Origin: Pseudomonadota bacterium
GTDB lineage: Bacteria; Pseudomonadota; Alphaproteobacteria; Rhizobiales; Xanthobacteraceae
Reading direction: 5' to 3'
DNA length: 64,000 bases
Assembly: GCA_023404675.1 (NCBI GenBank)
Contig: JAEYAW010000031.1
Location: 558,001 to 622,000, forward strand
Shown here: piece by piece, positions 8,866 to 17,579 of the stretch
Position numbering within the stretch: the first letter of the stretch is position 1
How the letters are laid out: the number at the start of each line of letters is the position of its first letter
The notes under the pieces: model-generated
What the model saw: the letters and a program-made list of their open reading frames with translations, nothing else
Told to the model about the DNA's origin: nothing
The model's database searches: none
Program-made: the position numbers and the translations under genes

Positions 8866-9399
8866 CTATTTCACCTGCCGCTTTTCAAGCTTGCGCGCCA
8901 GCGTGCGGCGATGCATGCCGAGCCGCCGCGCGGTCTCGGAAATGTTGAAATCCGTCTCGATCAAGGTCTGGTGGATGCGCTCCCATTCCAGCGTCTTGAT
9001 CGAGGTCGGCCGCTCGGCGACCATCACGCCCGCATCGCCCTCCGCTTTCTGGAAGGCGGCCTCGATATCATCGGTGTTCGACGGCTTGGCAAGGTAGTGA
9101 CACGCGCCGAGCTTGATCGCCTCGACAGCCGTGGCGATGCTGGCGAAGCCGGTCAGAACCACGATCAGCATGTCCGGATCGTGCGCGTGCAGGGCCTCGA
9201 CGCAGGCAAGGCCGGACACACCCGCAAGCTTGAGATCGACCACCGCGTAGCCGGGCGACTGCGTCTCCAGCAGAACGCGCAGTTCGTCCAGCCCCGAGGC
9301 CAGCAGCACGACATAGCCGCGCCGCTCGAACGAGCGCTTCAGCGTGCGCGCAAATCCGGCATCGTCCTCGACGATGACGAGGAGCCGATCATCCGACAT
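8866..9399 (-). CDS. regA: redox response regulator, RegA/PrrA/ActR/RegR family
   Basis: 177-residue response regulator. Receiver domain 1-120 with acidic pocket E11-D12-D13, phosphoacceptor D55 (YAVVDLKL), T83 and K105 (LAKPS). A short Pro-containing linker leads to a Fis-type helix-turn-helix at about 139-175 ending NISETARRLGMHRRTLARKLEKR, nearly invariant in the RegA/PrrA/ActR/RegR family. It overlaps the histidine kinase by 11 bases. The family controls respiratory oxidases, photosynthesis, nitrogen and carbon fixation genes in response to redox state. In Bradyrhizobium the orthologues are called RegR/RegS. Next to cyo, autoregulatory and oxidase targets are plausible. Confidence 0.93.
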   Translation of the reverse strand: MSDDRLLVIVEDDAGFARTLKRSFERRGYVVLLASGLDELRVLLETQSPGYAVVDLKLAGVSGLACVEALHAHDPDMLIVVLTGFASIATAVEAIKLGACHYLAKPSNTDDIEAAFQKAEGDAGVMVAERPTSIKTLEWERIHQTLIETDFNISETARRLGMHRRTLARKLEKRQVK

Positions 9400-10825
9400 C
9401 GCCGTCTCCTATCGCGAGCGTCGACAGCGGAAGCGTAATCGTCACGACCGCGCCGCCCAGCGCCCGGTTGCGGACGCTTACCACACCGCCCAGCTTGCGA
9501 ACCACGTTGAACACCAGGAACAGACCCAGCCCCCCGCCGGACCGTCCCTTGCTGGACTGATAGGGCTTGCCGATCTGCGCGAGAATCTCCGGCGAAAAAC
9601 CCGGCCCCCGGTCGCTGATCCGCAACACAAGCGACTCGGAATCCCGTTCCGCCTCCAGCTCGATCTGATGCGGCGAGACTTCGAGCGCATTATCCAGCAC
9701 GTTGAACACGACCTGCTTGAGCGCCGCATCGGAGGCGATGGCAAGATCGGCCCCGAACGTATTCCTGAACGTCAGCGTCGACACCGATCGCGCCACGCGC
9801 CACTCCTCGACAAGCTCGTTGAGGAAGGTGTTGACGGTGGTCGCCGACGACTCCTCGCCCCGCGCCTCGCCGGCCGACAGCAAGATTCCCGTTACGATCG
9901 ACTTGCAGCGCTGCAGCGAGGCTTCCATTTCCCCGAGTTCTTCGGCCACTTCCGGGTTCGAAATCAGCACCGGCATCCGCCGCCAGTCGCTGACGATCAC
10001 CGACATCGAGGCCAGCGGCGTGCCGAGTTCGTGCGCCGCTCCGGATGCCAAAAGGCCCATGCGGACGATCAGGTCCTCCTCGGCGGCCAGTTGCCGGAGC
10101 GCGGCGAGATTGGCATCGCGCTCGCGCAAATTCTGGTTGATGCGCGTCATGAAAACCACGAGCAGCACGGCATCCAGCGCGAAGCCGACAAACATGCCAG
10201 CGATATGCAGATTGAACTGATCGAACGCCTCGTGCGGCACGTCCAGCGGGCGGTAAGCGGCGATCATTCCGACGAAGCAGGCGAAGGTCAGCACCACCAG
10301 CGACCAGGTCGAGCGTGTGTCGAGCAGCACCGCGCCCAGCGCGACCTGTAGCAGATAAAGTGAGGTGAACGGGTTGGTCGCACCGCCGCTGAGATAAAGC
10401 TGCGCGGTGAGCGCGGCGACATCCAGCATCAGCGCCAGCAACAGTCCCCGCGTGCTGATGTCGGCCTTGTTGTGCAGCCAGAACAGGCTGGCGACGTTGA
10501 GCGCGACAAGTGCGCACAGAACCGCCGCCATCGGCAGCAGAGGCAGTTCGATGCCCAGCACCACCTGCACGAAGGCGATGGTGACGATCTGGCCGATCAC
10601 CGCCGTCCAGCGCAGCTGGATCAGCAACGCCATGTTCTTGCGGTTGGTGGTGGCGTCCACCGGAGGGCGCGCCGCGAGAATCCGGGATCCGGCCGCCGCG
10701 CCCTTCTGCATGGAGGCGCGCAACGTCTTTCTCACCAGCGATCCGCCATAGCGCTTTTCATCCGCCGCCCGGCGCGCCGCGGTCGGGCCGGCCCGGCCTC
10801 CACTGTCCCAACGTTCGCTCGACAT
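9389..10825 (-). CDS. regB: redox sensor histidine kinase, RegB/PrrB/ActS/RegS family
   Basis: 478 residues from the ATG at 10825. Six membrane segments span about residues 68-228. GGATNPF at 147-153 is the conserved quinone-binding loop of RegB. The H-box is SGAAHELGTPLASMS with H265, and C307 in LQRCKSIVTGIL matches the redox-active cysteine region. The HATPase part includes NVLDNALEVSP and GGGLGLFLVFNVV. It autophosphorylates under reducing conditions and passes phosphate to RegA. The first 60 residues are a basic, poorly conserved extension; a later start near M65 is possible but would remove little of the family domain. Downstream regA is translationally linked. Confidence 0.93.
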   Translation of the reverse strand: MSSERWDSGGRAGPTAARRAADEKRYGGSLVRKTLRASMQKGAAAGSRILAARPPVDATTNRKNMALLIQLRWTAVIGQIVTIAFVQVVLGIELPLLPMAAVLCALVALNVASLFWLHNKADISTRGLLLALMLDVAALTAQLYLSGGATNPFTSLYLLQVALGAVLLDTRSTWSLVVLTFACFVGMIAAYRPLDVPHEAFDQFNLHIAGMFVGFALDAVLLVVFMTRINQNLRERDANLAALRQLAAEEDLIVRMGLLASGAAHELGTPLASMSVIVSDWRRMPVLISNPEVAEELGEMEASLQRCKSIVTGILLSAGEARGEESSATTVNTFLNELVEEWRVARSVSTLTFRNTFGADLAIASDAALKQVVFNVLDNALEVSPHQIELEAERDSESLVLRISDRGPGFSPEILAQIGKPYQSSKGRSGGGLGLFLVFNVVRKLGGVVSVRNRALGGAVVTITLPLSTLAIGDGDVG

Positions 10826-10942
10826 GACAGCGGGTCTTATAGCGTTTCCGGGCGCGGCGATACCTGCCCGCCCCGGCGGCCGGGTCGGAACACAAATCGA
10901 ACATCGGATATTCAAGGAAATTCCGGATATTTTCCGCTGCTT

Positions 10943-11776
10943 TCAGCGGGTTCCGGGCGCGGTCCCGGTGCGGCGCGCATGGCGGGCGCGCCATTCGTCA
11001 CGGGCGACGAACACACTCGCCCCCGCCAGAAGCGCCGCCAGGGCGAACCATGTCAGCGCATAGACAAGGTGATTGTTCGGGAACGAGACCACGGTCAGTC
11101 CACCAACGGGACCAGCGGCGTCCCCGCGCGTGGCGTCGGCGTCGATGAAAAACGGCGCCACCTGAGACAACCCGCGCGCCGCGGCGATCGCCTCCACGTC
11201 GCGGGAGAACCAGCGGTTGCCGGGCGGATCGTTGGTCCGCAGGAAGCCCCCCTTCGGTTCGCTCGCACGCAGAAGACCGGCCACGGTCACCTCGCCCGCC
11301 GGGTTGGCGGCGGCGCGGGTCGCCGGATCGCGACGCTCGGGCGGCACGAAGCCGCGGTTGACGAGATAGATCGCCCCGTCGGCGGTGCGCAGCGGCGTCA
11401 GAATCCAGAAGCCCGGGCCGATATCCGTCACCGCCTGAACCGCCGTCTCGCGATCATTGAGAAAGCGGCCCGTCACGCTGACATGGCGATAGGCTTCCTG
11501 AACGGGATCCAGTCTGGACCACACGCCCGGCCCCGGAACGGTGATCGGCGCGGCATGGATGCGCTGCTCGACGCGCGCGATCAGATCGAGTTTCCAGACC
11601 CGGCGCTGAAGCTGCCAGATTCCCAGCGCCATCAGCACGGCGATTCCGGCCAGCGCCAGAACCGCGAGAATGCCCAGGGTAACCGGCGACCGGAGGCGGC
11701 TCGCAGGCTCACCCAAGGCGTCTCGCCCGTTTATCGGCGAGGCCAGACCCGTGTCGATGTCGGCATGCGCGTTCAT
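10943..11776 (-). CDS. SURF1 family cytochrome oxidase assembly protein
   Basis: 277 residues from the ATG at 11776. SURF1/Shy1 proteins are inner-membrane factors for haem a or haem o insertion into terminal oxidases. One membrane segment lies near residues 32-56 (LGILAVLALAGIAVLMALGIWQLQRR, with the family GxWQ/QxxRxxWK core) and one near 240-260 before the C-terminus. FWILTPL and VNRGFVPPE are conserved family blocks. The gene begins 5 bases after cyoD and is the last of the cyo run, so it probably serves this quinol oxidase. Confidence 0.9.
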   Translation of the reverse strand: MNAHADIDTGLASPINGRDALGEPASRLRSPVTLGILAVLALAGIAVLMALGIWQLQRRVWKLDLIARVEQRIHAAPITVPGPGVWSRLDPVQEAYRHVSVTGRFLNDRETAVQAVTDIGPGFWILTPLRTADGAIYLVNRGFVPPERRDPATRAAANPAGEVTVAGLLRASEPKGGFLRTNDPPGNRWFSRDVEAIAAARGLSQVAPFFIDADATRGDAAGPVGGLTVVSFPNNHLVYALTWFALAALLAGASVFVARDEWRARHARRTGTAPGTR

Positions 11777-11781
11777 GCGGG

Positions 11782-12156
11782 TTACCGCATATCGTGCATC
11801 GGCATCATATTGGTGTTGAGGTGGTACATCACCCACAGCGATCCCGCCAGCGCGATCACCACCACGATGATGGTGAAGATCAGGGCCAGCATGGTCCAAC
11901 CCTCGTCGGAGCGCGTGTTCATATGAAGGAAATAGATCATATGAACGACGACCTGCACCGCGGCGAGCGCCATGACGATGATCGCCGTCGTCTGTTTGCT
12001 GTCGATCGCGCCGCTCATCACCAGCCAGAACGGAATCGCTGTCAGGATGACGGAGAGGATGAACCCCGTCATGTAACTGCGGAACGAGCCGTGGTCGTGG
12101 GTGTCGCCGTGGGCGTGATCGTCGTGATGACCGGGGGCTTCAGCGTGCGTGCTCAT
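11782..12156 (-). CDS. cyoD: cytochrome bo3 quinol oxidase subunit IV
   Basis: 124 residues from the ATG at 12156. Three membrane segments (about 29-51, 59-79 and 91-113) with the family motif VVVHMIYFLHMN between the second and third. The N-terminus is unusually rich in histidine (HHDDHAHGDTHDHG), which could bind metal but may be incidental. The start overlaps the cyoC stop by 4 bases. The subunit supports assembly and copper binding of the oxidase rather than catalysis. Confidence 0.92.
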   Translation of the reverse strand: MSTHAEAPGHHDDHAHGDTHDHGSFRSYMTGFILSVILTAIPFWLVMSGAIDSKQTTAIIVMALAAVQVVVHMIYFLHMNTRSDEGWTMLALIFTIIVVVIALAGSLWVMYHLNTNMMPMHDMR

Positions 12157-12782
12157 CGCAGCACTCCCAACAGATAGACAAAGGTGAACACGCCGATCCA
12201 GATCACGTCCAGGAAGTGCCAGAACATGCTCAGGCACATCAGGCGGCGCTGGTTGGCGGGGATCAGGCCGAATTTGGCGACCTGCACCATCAGCGTCACC
12301 AGCCAGACGATGCCGAAGGTGACGTGCAGACCGTGCGTGCCGACCAGCGTGAAGAACGAGGACAGGAACGCGCTCCGCCAGGGGCCCGCGCCCTCGTGGA
12401 TCATGTGGTGGAATTCGTAGAGTTCGATGCCGAGAAAGGCCAGACCGAACAGCCCGGTGACGGCCAGCCAGAACTGGGTTGCGCCGACCTTGCCCTGGTT
12501 CATCGTCAGCATGGCGAAGCCATAGGTGATCGACGACAGCAGCAGCATGGCCGTGTTGACCGCGACCAGCGACAGATCGAACAAGTCCTTCTGCGAAGGA
12601 CCGGCCGCATAGTTACCACCCAGCACGCCGTAAGTGGCGAACAGCATCGCGAAGATGAGACAATCGCTCATCAGGTAGAGCCAGAAGCCGAGCATCGTGC
12701 TGGACCCTTCCGGGTGCTCGTGCTCGTCCACCATGTAGAAAACCGGCTCCGCCTGCTGCGGAGCGGCGACCGCCGCGGTCAT
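12153..12782 (-). CDS. cyoC: cytochrome bo3 quinol oxidase subunit III
   Basis: 209 residues with five predicted membrane segments. LGFWLYLMSDCLIFAMLFATYGVL at about 31-54 and THGLHVTFGIVWL near 149-161 are typical of the CyoC/CoxC family. The start and stop overlap cyoB and cyoD by 4 bases each, a tightly coupled operon. The subunit has no redox centre; it stabilises subunit I and lines oxygen access. Confidence 0.94.
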   Translation of the reverse strand: MTAAVAAPQQAEPVFYMVDEHEHPEGSSTMLGFWLYLMSDCLIFAMLFATYGVLGGNYAAGPSQKDLFDLSLVAVNTAMLLLSSITYGFAMLTMNQGKVGATQFWLAVTGLFGLAFLGIELYEFHHMIHEGAGPWRSAFLSSFFTLVGTHGLHVTFGIVWLVTLMVQVAKFGLIPANQRRLMCLSMFWHFLDVIWIGVFTFVYLLGVLR

Positions 12783-14788
12783 TTGGCGCCTCCCGCGCTC
12801 AGAAGCTGGGTCCGTTCGTTCTCGGTCTTCAACACTTCATCCGCCGAAATGTGGAAATCCCGGTGATAGTTGAAGGTGTGAGCGATCGCGAACCCGATCA
12901 GCCCGACAAAGCTCAGCACCGCAAGCCACCACATGTACCAGATCAGGGCGACCGCCAGCACCGTGCTGAGGCCGGCGAGAATGACGCCCGCGCCGGTGTT
13001 GCTGGGCATATGGATCGGCTTGAAACCGGTCATCGGACGCTTGTACCCACGGCGCTTCATGTCCCACCACGCGTCGCTGTCATGGACGACAGGCGTGAAG
13101 GCGAAGTTGTAGGCCGGCGGCGGCGACGACGTCGCCCATTCCAGCGTCCGGCCATCCCACGGATCGCCGGTGGTGTCGCGCAGCTTCTCGCGGCGCAGGA
13201 TGCTGACGAAGATCTGCATCAGGAACGAGCCGATGCCGAGCGCGATCAGGAACGCGCCGAAGCCAGCGATCACGAACCAGATCTGCAGCGAGGGATCGTC
13301 GAACACCCGCAGCCGGCGCGTCACACCCATCAGGCCGAGCGCGTAGAGCGGCATGAAGGCGAAGTAGAAGCCGACCACCCAGAACCAGAACGACATCTTG
13401 CCCCAGAACGGATCGAGCTTGAAGCCGAACGCCTTCGGGAACCAGTAGGCGATACCCGCGAACACGCCGAACACCACGCCGCCGATAATGACGTTGTGGA
13501 AGTGGGCGACCAGGAACAGGCTGTTGTGCAGCACGAAGTCGGCCGGAGGCACCGCCAGCAGCACGCCGGTCATGCCGCCGATGACGAAAGTCAGCATGAA
13601 GGCGATCGTCCACATCATCGGCAGCTCGAACCGGATGCGTCCCTTGTACATCGTGAACAGCCAGTTGAACATCTTCGCCCCGGTCGGGATCGAGATGATC
13701 ATGGTCGTGATGCCGAAGAACGAGTTGACGCTCGCGCCCGAACCCATCGTGAAGAAGTGGTGAAGCCACACGAGGTACGACAGGATGGTGATGACCACCG
13801 TCGCGTAGACCATGGAGGTGTAGCCGAACAGACGCTTGCCGGAGAAGGTCGAGGTGATCTCCGAGAAGATACCGAACACCGGCAGCACCAGAATGTAGAC
13901 CTCGGGATGCCCCCAGATCCAGATCAGGTTCACGTACATCATCGGGTTGCCCCCGAGTTCGTTCGTGAAGAAATTGGTGCCGACATAACGGTCCATCGAC
14001 AGCAGCGCGAGCACCGCGGTCAGAACCGGGAACGAGGCGACGATCAGCACGTTGGTGCAGAGCGAGGTCCACACGAACACCGGCATCTTCATCATCGTCA
14101 TGCCCGGCGCGCGAAGCTTGACGATGGTACAGATCAGATTGACGCCGGATAACAGCGTTCCAACGCCCGCGACCTGTAGCGCCCATATGTAATAGTCGAC
14201 ACCGACATCGGGACTGTAGCCGATATTCGACAGCGGCGGATAGGCCAGCCACCCGGTGCGCGCGAACTCGCCAATGAACAGAGACATCATGACGATCACC
14301 GCGCCGGCGGTGGTCATCCAGAAGCTGAAATTGTTGAGGAACGGGAACGACACGTCGCGCGCACCGATCTGCAGCGGCACGACGTAGTTCATCAGGCCCG
14401 TGACGAACGGCATCGCCACGAAGAAGATCATGATGACGCCGTGGGCGGTGAACACCTGATCGTAGTGATGGGCAACCAGATAACCCTCCGAGCCGTTGAA
14501 GGCCCAGGCCTGCTGCAGACGCATCATGATGGCGTCGGCAAAGCCGCGCAGCAGCATGACGACGCCGAGCACCATATACATGATGCCGATGCGCTTGTGG
14601 TCCACGGTGGTGAACCACTCCTTCCACAGATAGCCCCAGAGGCGGAAGTAGGTAACCGTGCCGAGCAGCGCGATGCCGCCGAGCGCCACCACACAGAACG
14701 TCACGACCACGATCGGCTCGTGAAGCGGCAGCGACTCGATGGTCAGGCGGCCGAAGATGAACTTTGCAATACTGGAAATGTCGGTCAT
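12779..14788 (-). CDS. cyoB: cytochrome bo3 quinol oxidase subunit I
   Basis: 669 residues from the ATG at 14788, the usual CyoB length, with about 15 membrane segments. It reduces oxygen to water while oxidising ubiquinol and pumping protons. Visible ligands: the low-spin haem histidine in FTAHGVIMIFF, the CuB and cross-linked tyrosine motif WGHPEVYILVLP, the CuB histidine pair in VWLHHFFTMG, and the HFHNV pair holding both haems. K-channel residues lie in the same region as is usual. Upstream frame before 14788 is the shadow of cyoA and is not coding. It lies 11 bases after cyoA. Confidence 0.95.
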   Translation of the reverse strand: MTDISSIAKFIFGRLTIESLPLHEPIVVVTFCVVALGGIALLGTVTYFRLWGYLWKEWFTTVDHKRIGIMYMVLGVVMLLRGFADAIMMRLQQAWAFNGSEGYLVAHHYDQVFTAHGVIMIFFVAMPFVTGLMNYVVPLQIGARDVSFPFLNNFSFWMTTAGAVIVMMSLFIGEFARTGWLAYPPLSNIGYSPDVGVDYYIWALQVAGVGTLLSGVNLICTIVKLRAPGMTMMKMPVFVWTSLCTNVLIVASFPVLTAVLALLSMDRYVGTNFFTNELGGNPMMYVNLIWIWGHPEVYILVLPVFGIFSEITSTFSGKRLFGYTSMVYATVVITILSYLVWLHHFFTMGSGASVNSFFGITTMIISIPTGAKMFNWLFTMYKGRIRFELPMMWTIAFMLTFVIGGMTGVLLAVPPADFVLHNSLFLVAHFHNVIIGGVVFGVFAGIAYWFPKAFGFKLDPFWGKMSFWFWVVGFYFAFMPLYALGLMGVTRRLRVFDDPSLQIWFVIAGFGAFLIALGIGSFLMQIFVSILRREKLRDTTGDPWDGRTLEWATSSPPPAYNFAFTPVVHDSDAWWDMKRRGYKRPMTGFKPIHMPSNTGAGVILAGLSTVLAVALIWYMWWLAVLSFVGLIGFAIAHTFNYHRDFHISADEVLKTENERTQLLSAGGAK

Positions 14789-14799
14789 GCCGCTCTCGT

Positions 14800-15966
14800 T
14801 CACGAGTCGGATGGGTTTTTCAGCCCGGAGAAGATCGAGGTCACAGACCCGGGCATCAATTTCAGACTGGGGCGTTTCATGCCCACGCCGCGCAACGGAC
14901 TGGCGTCCGCCGGCGGATTGAGCGCCGGGGGCGTCTCGGGGTTCAGCTCCTCGATGGAGCAGATCCCCACGACGAAGCTCGGATCGTCGCCGAACACGGC
15001 GCCGCGGCGCGCGAACTGGTCGTACAGCGGCAGCGTGTTGCGGATACCGGCAAGTCCAAGACCGCCCTTGGCATCGATCGCCATCATCTCGCTGTTGCAC
15101 ATCTTCCCGGTCTCGACGCAGCGATCGACGATCGCCTTGAACAGTACCGGATCGACGGTGCCATAGCGGCGCACCGGGACGTTCTCGCTCGGCCGCTCAA
15201 GCTCCAGATAACCCGCGCGGTCCAGCGAGCCGCCGCCCGCCTTCACCTTGGCGACCCAGTCGTCGAAACCCTTGGCATCCATGCCATGGAACGCGAAGCG
15301 CATGCCCGAGAAGCCGGCACCGCTGTAGTTGGCCGAAAAGCCGGTGAATGTCCCGGTCTTGTTGATCACCGCGTGGAGCTTCGTCTCCATGCCCGGCATC
15401 GCGTAAATCTGCCCGGCCAGCGCAGGGACATAGAACGAGTTCATGACCGAGGACGACGTGATCCGGAACTGGATCTGCTGGTCGACGGGCGCCACCAGTT
15501 CGTTGACCGTGGCGATCCCCTGCTCGGGATAGATGAACAGCCACTTCCAATCCAGCGCCACGACGTTGACCTCGAACGGCTTGGCCGTCGGGGAAATCAA
15601 CGTATCGTGAGCCAGCCGGTCGAGCTTGCGGTAGGGATCAAGCAGATGTGTCCCCATCCAGGTCAGCGCGCCGAGACAGATGATGATCAGGAGCGGAGCC
15701 GCCCAGATCACCAGCTCAAGCTGCGTGGAATGATCCCATTCCGGCTCATAGGCGGCGTCCTTGTTCGAGTGGCGGTAGCGCCAGGCGAAAAGAACGGTCA
15801 ACGCCATGACCGGGATGATGATCAGCAGCATCAGCAACGTGGAGATCACCACGAGATCGCGCTGCTGGAGCGCGACGTCTCCGGAAGGGTGCAGGACGAC
15901 GAAATCGCAGCCCCCAAGCACTGCAAACAGGGGCAGCAGGGCCCATATGCGCAAACGGCTCAGCAT
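14800..15966 (-). CDS. cyoA: cytochrome bo3 quinol oxidase subunit II
   Basis: 388 residues from the ATG at 15966. A lipoprotein signal ends in VLGGC near residue 20, then two membrane segments and a periplasmic cupredoxin domain containing LDWKWLFIYPEQGIATVNEL. The CuA ligands of cytochrome c oxidases are absent: the position holds SANYSGAGFSGM. This marks a quinol-oxidising enzyme. The C-terminal COX_ARM region follows. It is first in cyoABCD-surf1, and the divergent MFS gene shares its upstream region, where a perfect 21-bp palindrome lies 68-88 bases before this start. A very long open frame extending upstream is antisense to the MFS gene and spurious. Confidence 0.94.
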   Translation of the reverse strand: MLSRLRIWALLPLFAVLGGCDFVVLHPSGDVALQQRDLVVISTLLMLLIIIPVMALTVLFAWRYRHSNKDAAYEPEWDHSTQLELVIWAAPLLIIICLGALTWMGTHLLDPYRKLDRLAHDTLISPTAKPFEVNVVALDWKWLFIYPEQGIATVNELVAPVDQQIQFRITSSSVMNSFYVPALAGQIYAMPGMETKLHAVINKTGTFTGFSANYSGAGFSGMRFAFHGMDAKGFDDWVAKVKAGGGSLDRAGYLELERPSENVPVRRYGTVDPVLFKAIVDRCVETGKMCNSEMMAIDAKGGLGLAGIRNTLPLYDQFARRGAVFGDDPSFVVGICSIEELNPETPPALNPPADASPLRGVGMKRPSLKLMPGSVTSIFSGLKNPSDS

Positions 15967-16033
15967 GAAACCTATCGACCGGAGCTGGTTAATCCTTAGT
16001 CGGGGTGCCGTAGCCGCACCGCAACACGCCGCA

Positions 16034-16054
16034 CATTGGACAATTTGTCCAATG
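16034..16054. promoter_or_regulatory. perfect 21-bp palindrome between cyoA and the divergent MFS gene
   Basis: CATTGGACAA (16034-16043) and TTGTCCAATG (16045-16054) are exact inverted copies around a single T. It is 68 bases from the cyoA start and 90 from the MFS start, and no T-run follows on either strand, so it suits a dimeric repressor or activator site better than a terminator. It does not match the FNR/FixK box TTGAT-N4-ATCAA. The regulator is unknown. Confidence 0.6.
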
Positions 16055-16143
16055 CCCCGCGGACGCCCGTAGAGCGACAAGCCACCCGTTGGATCAGGCC
16101 GCAAACGGGCGGCGCAAGGACATTTTGGACGAGCGGAAGCAAT

Positions 16144-17463
16144 ATGGCGCAGGCGACGACGGTTGAAAACAGCGCGAAGGTCCACGGCCAACACGACGTG
16201 AACCCCGGCGAGATCGCGATCGGCGTGGTGATCGCCCGCACATCGGAGTTCTTCGACTTCTTCGTCTACGCGATCGCGTCGGTGATCGTGTTCCCGCGCC
16301 TCGTCTTCCCCTTCGTCGATGCGCTGACCGGAACGATCTACTCGTTCGCCATTTTCGCACTGGCTTTCGTTGCGCGCCCGTTCGGCACGGCGATCTTCAT
16401 GACGATCGACCGCAAGCTGGGCAAAAGCGTCAAACTGACCGCCGCGCTGTTCCTGCTCGGGACCTCGACCGTCGCCATCGCCTTCCTGCCCGATTATGTC
16501 ACCATCGGCTCGGCCGCGATCTGGCTGCTGATTCTGGCCCGAATCGCGCAGGGTCTGGCCTGGGGCGGCGCATGGGATGGCCTGGCCCCGCTGCTCGCCG
16601 TACTCGCGCCGCCGAACCGTCGCGGCTGGTATGCGATGCTTCCCCAGCTCGGCGCGATGATCGGGCTGATCGTGGCGGCCACCCTGTTCGCGTTTTTCGT
16701 CGGCCGGCTGTCGGCCGGCGACTTCTTCGACTGGGGCTGGCGTTATCCCTTTTTCGTTGCCTTCGCCATCAACGTGGTCGCGCTGTTCGCACGGCTGCGC
16801 ATGGTGGTGACCGACCAGTATGCCGAACTGTTCGAGAGCCGCGACCTTGAGCCGGCGAAGATCGGTGACACCATTCGCGACGAGGGCCGCAACATCCTCA
16901 TCGGCGCGTTCGCGCCGCTGGCCAGCTTCGCGCTGTTCCACATGGTCACGGTGTTTCCGCTGTCCTGGGTTTTCCTGTTCACTGACGATCGCCCCGCCCG
17001 CTTCCTGCTGATCGAGGCGGTGGGAGCCGGCATCGGCCTTCTGGCCATCATCGCGTCGGGCGTTCTGGCCGACCGTCTCGGCCGCACCCGGCTGCTGATC
17101 GTCTCGGCTGCGATCATCGCGGCCTACAGCGGATTCGCGCCGCAGCTGCTGGACGCCGGCCTCGTCGGCGAGAGCGTCTACATGGCGGTGGGCTTCGCCC
17201 TGCTCGGCCTGTCGTTTGGCCAGTCGTCGGGCGCGGTCGCCTCGAACTTCGCGCAAAACTATCGCTACACCGCCTCGGCCCTGACCAACGACCTGGCCTG
17301 GCTGTTCGGCGCGGGCTTCGCGCCGCTGGTCGCCCTGCTGCTGGCGAGCCATTTCGGTCTGCTGTCCTCCGGCGCCTACCTGCTCTCCGGGGCGGTGTGG
17401 ACGATCATCGCGCTGACCGTGAGCCTGATGGAATCCCCGGACAACCGGGCCGCCAGAACCTGA
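16144..17463 (+). CDS. MFS transporter of the metabolite:H+ symporter type
   Basis: 439 residues from the ATG at 16144, with GGAAG 4-8 bases upstream; an upstream TTG start at 16036 falls inside the 21-bp palindrome and is unlikely. Twelve membrane segments are predicted. The N-terminus GVVIARTSEFFDFFVYAIASVIVFPRLVFPF resembles the FDFFxY entry of sugar/dicarboxylate symporters, and ARPFGTAIFMTIDRKLGK is motif A. The protein is shorter than ShiA/KgtP-type relatives but similar in layout. Substrate unknown. Divergence from cyo across one palindrome suggests shared control, perhaps by redox or carbon status. Confidence 0.85.
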   Translation: MAQATTVENSAKVHGQHDVNPGEIAIGVVIARTSEFFDFFVYAIASVIVFPRLVFPFVDALTGTIYSFAIFALAFVARPFGTAIFMTIDRKLGKSVKLTAALFLLGTSTVAIAFLPDYVTIGSAAIWLLILARIAQGLAWGGAWDGLAPLLAVLAPPNRRGWYAMLPQLGAMIGLIVAATLFAFFVGRLSAGDFFDWGWRYPFFVAFAINVVALFARLRMVVTDQYAELFESRDLEPAKIGDTIRDEGRNILIGAFAPLASFALFHMVTVFPLSWVFLFTDDRPARFLLIEAVGAGIGLLAIIASGVLADRLGRTRLLIVSAAIIAAYSGFAPQLLDAGLVGESVYMAVGFALLGLSFGQSSGAVASNFAQNYRYTASALTNDLAWLFGAGFAPLVALLLASHFGLLSSGAYLLSGAVWTIIALTVSLMESPDNRAART

Positions 17464-17468
17464 TCCAG

Positions 17469-17500
17469 CCGGACACCTCAACAAACCGGACACCTCAACA
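17469..17500. repeat. two 15-bp direct repeats after the MFS gene
   Basis: CCGGACACCTCAACA occurs at 17469-17483 and again at 17486-17500, a 17-base period, immediately before the terminator stem. No inverted ends or transposase are nearby. Probably a small local duplication. Confidence 0.8.
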
Positions 17501-17538
17501 GAAAAGCCGCACGACCCTCAAGGTCTTGCGGCTTTTCT
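17500..17538. terminator. bidirectional Rho-independent terminator
   Basis: A 17-bp stem with one mismatch and a CTCAA loop: AGAAAAGCCGCACGACC pairs with GGTCTTGCGGCTTTTCT. The A-rich left flank and T-rich right flank let it act on both strands, ending the MFS transcript and the convergent methyltransferase transcript. Confidence 0.88.
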
Positions 17539-17579
17539 GCTGACACGCAGGCTGGCCCTGCGCGGCGGGCCGGATGTCC

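Noticed and set aside
12851..14152. 433-codon plus-strand frame opposite cyoB
   Set aside because: Composition is a reverse shadow of cyoB (His/Arg/Asp-rich), while cyoB has full oxidase motifs.
15967..17493. Long N-terminal extension of cyoA reading through the divergent MFS region
   Set aside because: The extension is Arg/Gln/Gly-rich and antisense to a clear 12-segment transporter; the lipoprotein signal at 15966 is the sensible start.
17469..17500. Direct repeats as target-site duplication of an inserted element
   Set aside because: The copies are only 2 bases apart, with no element between them and no transposase nearby.
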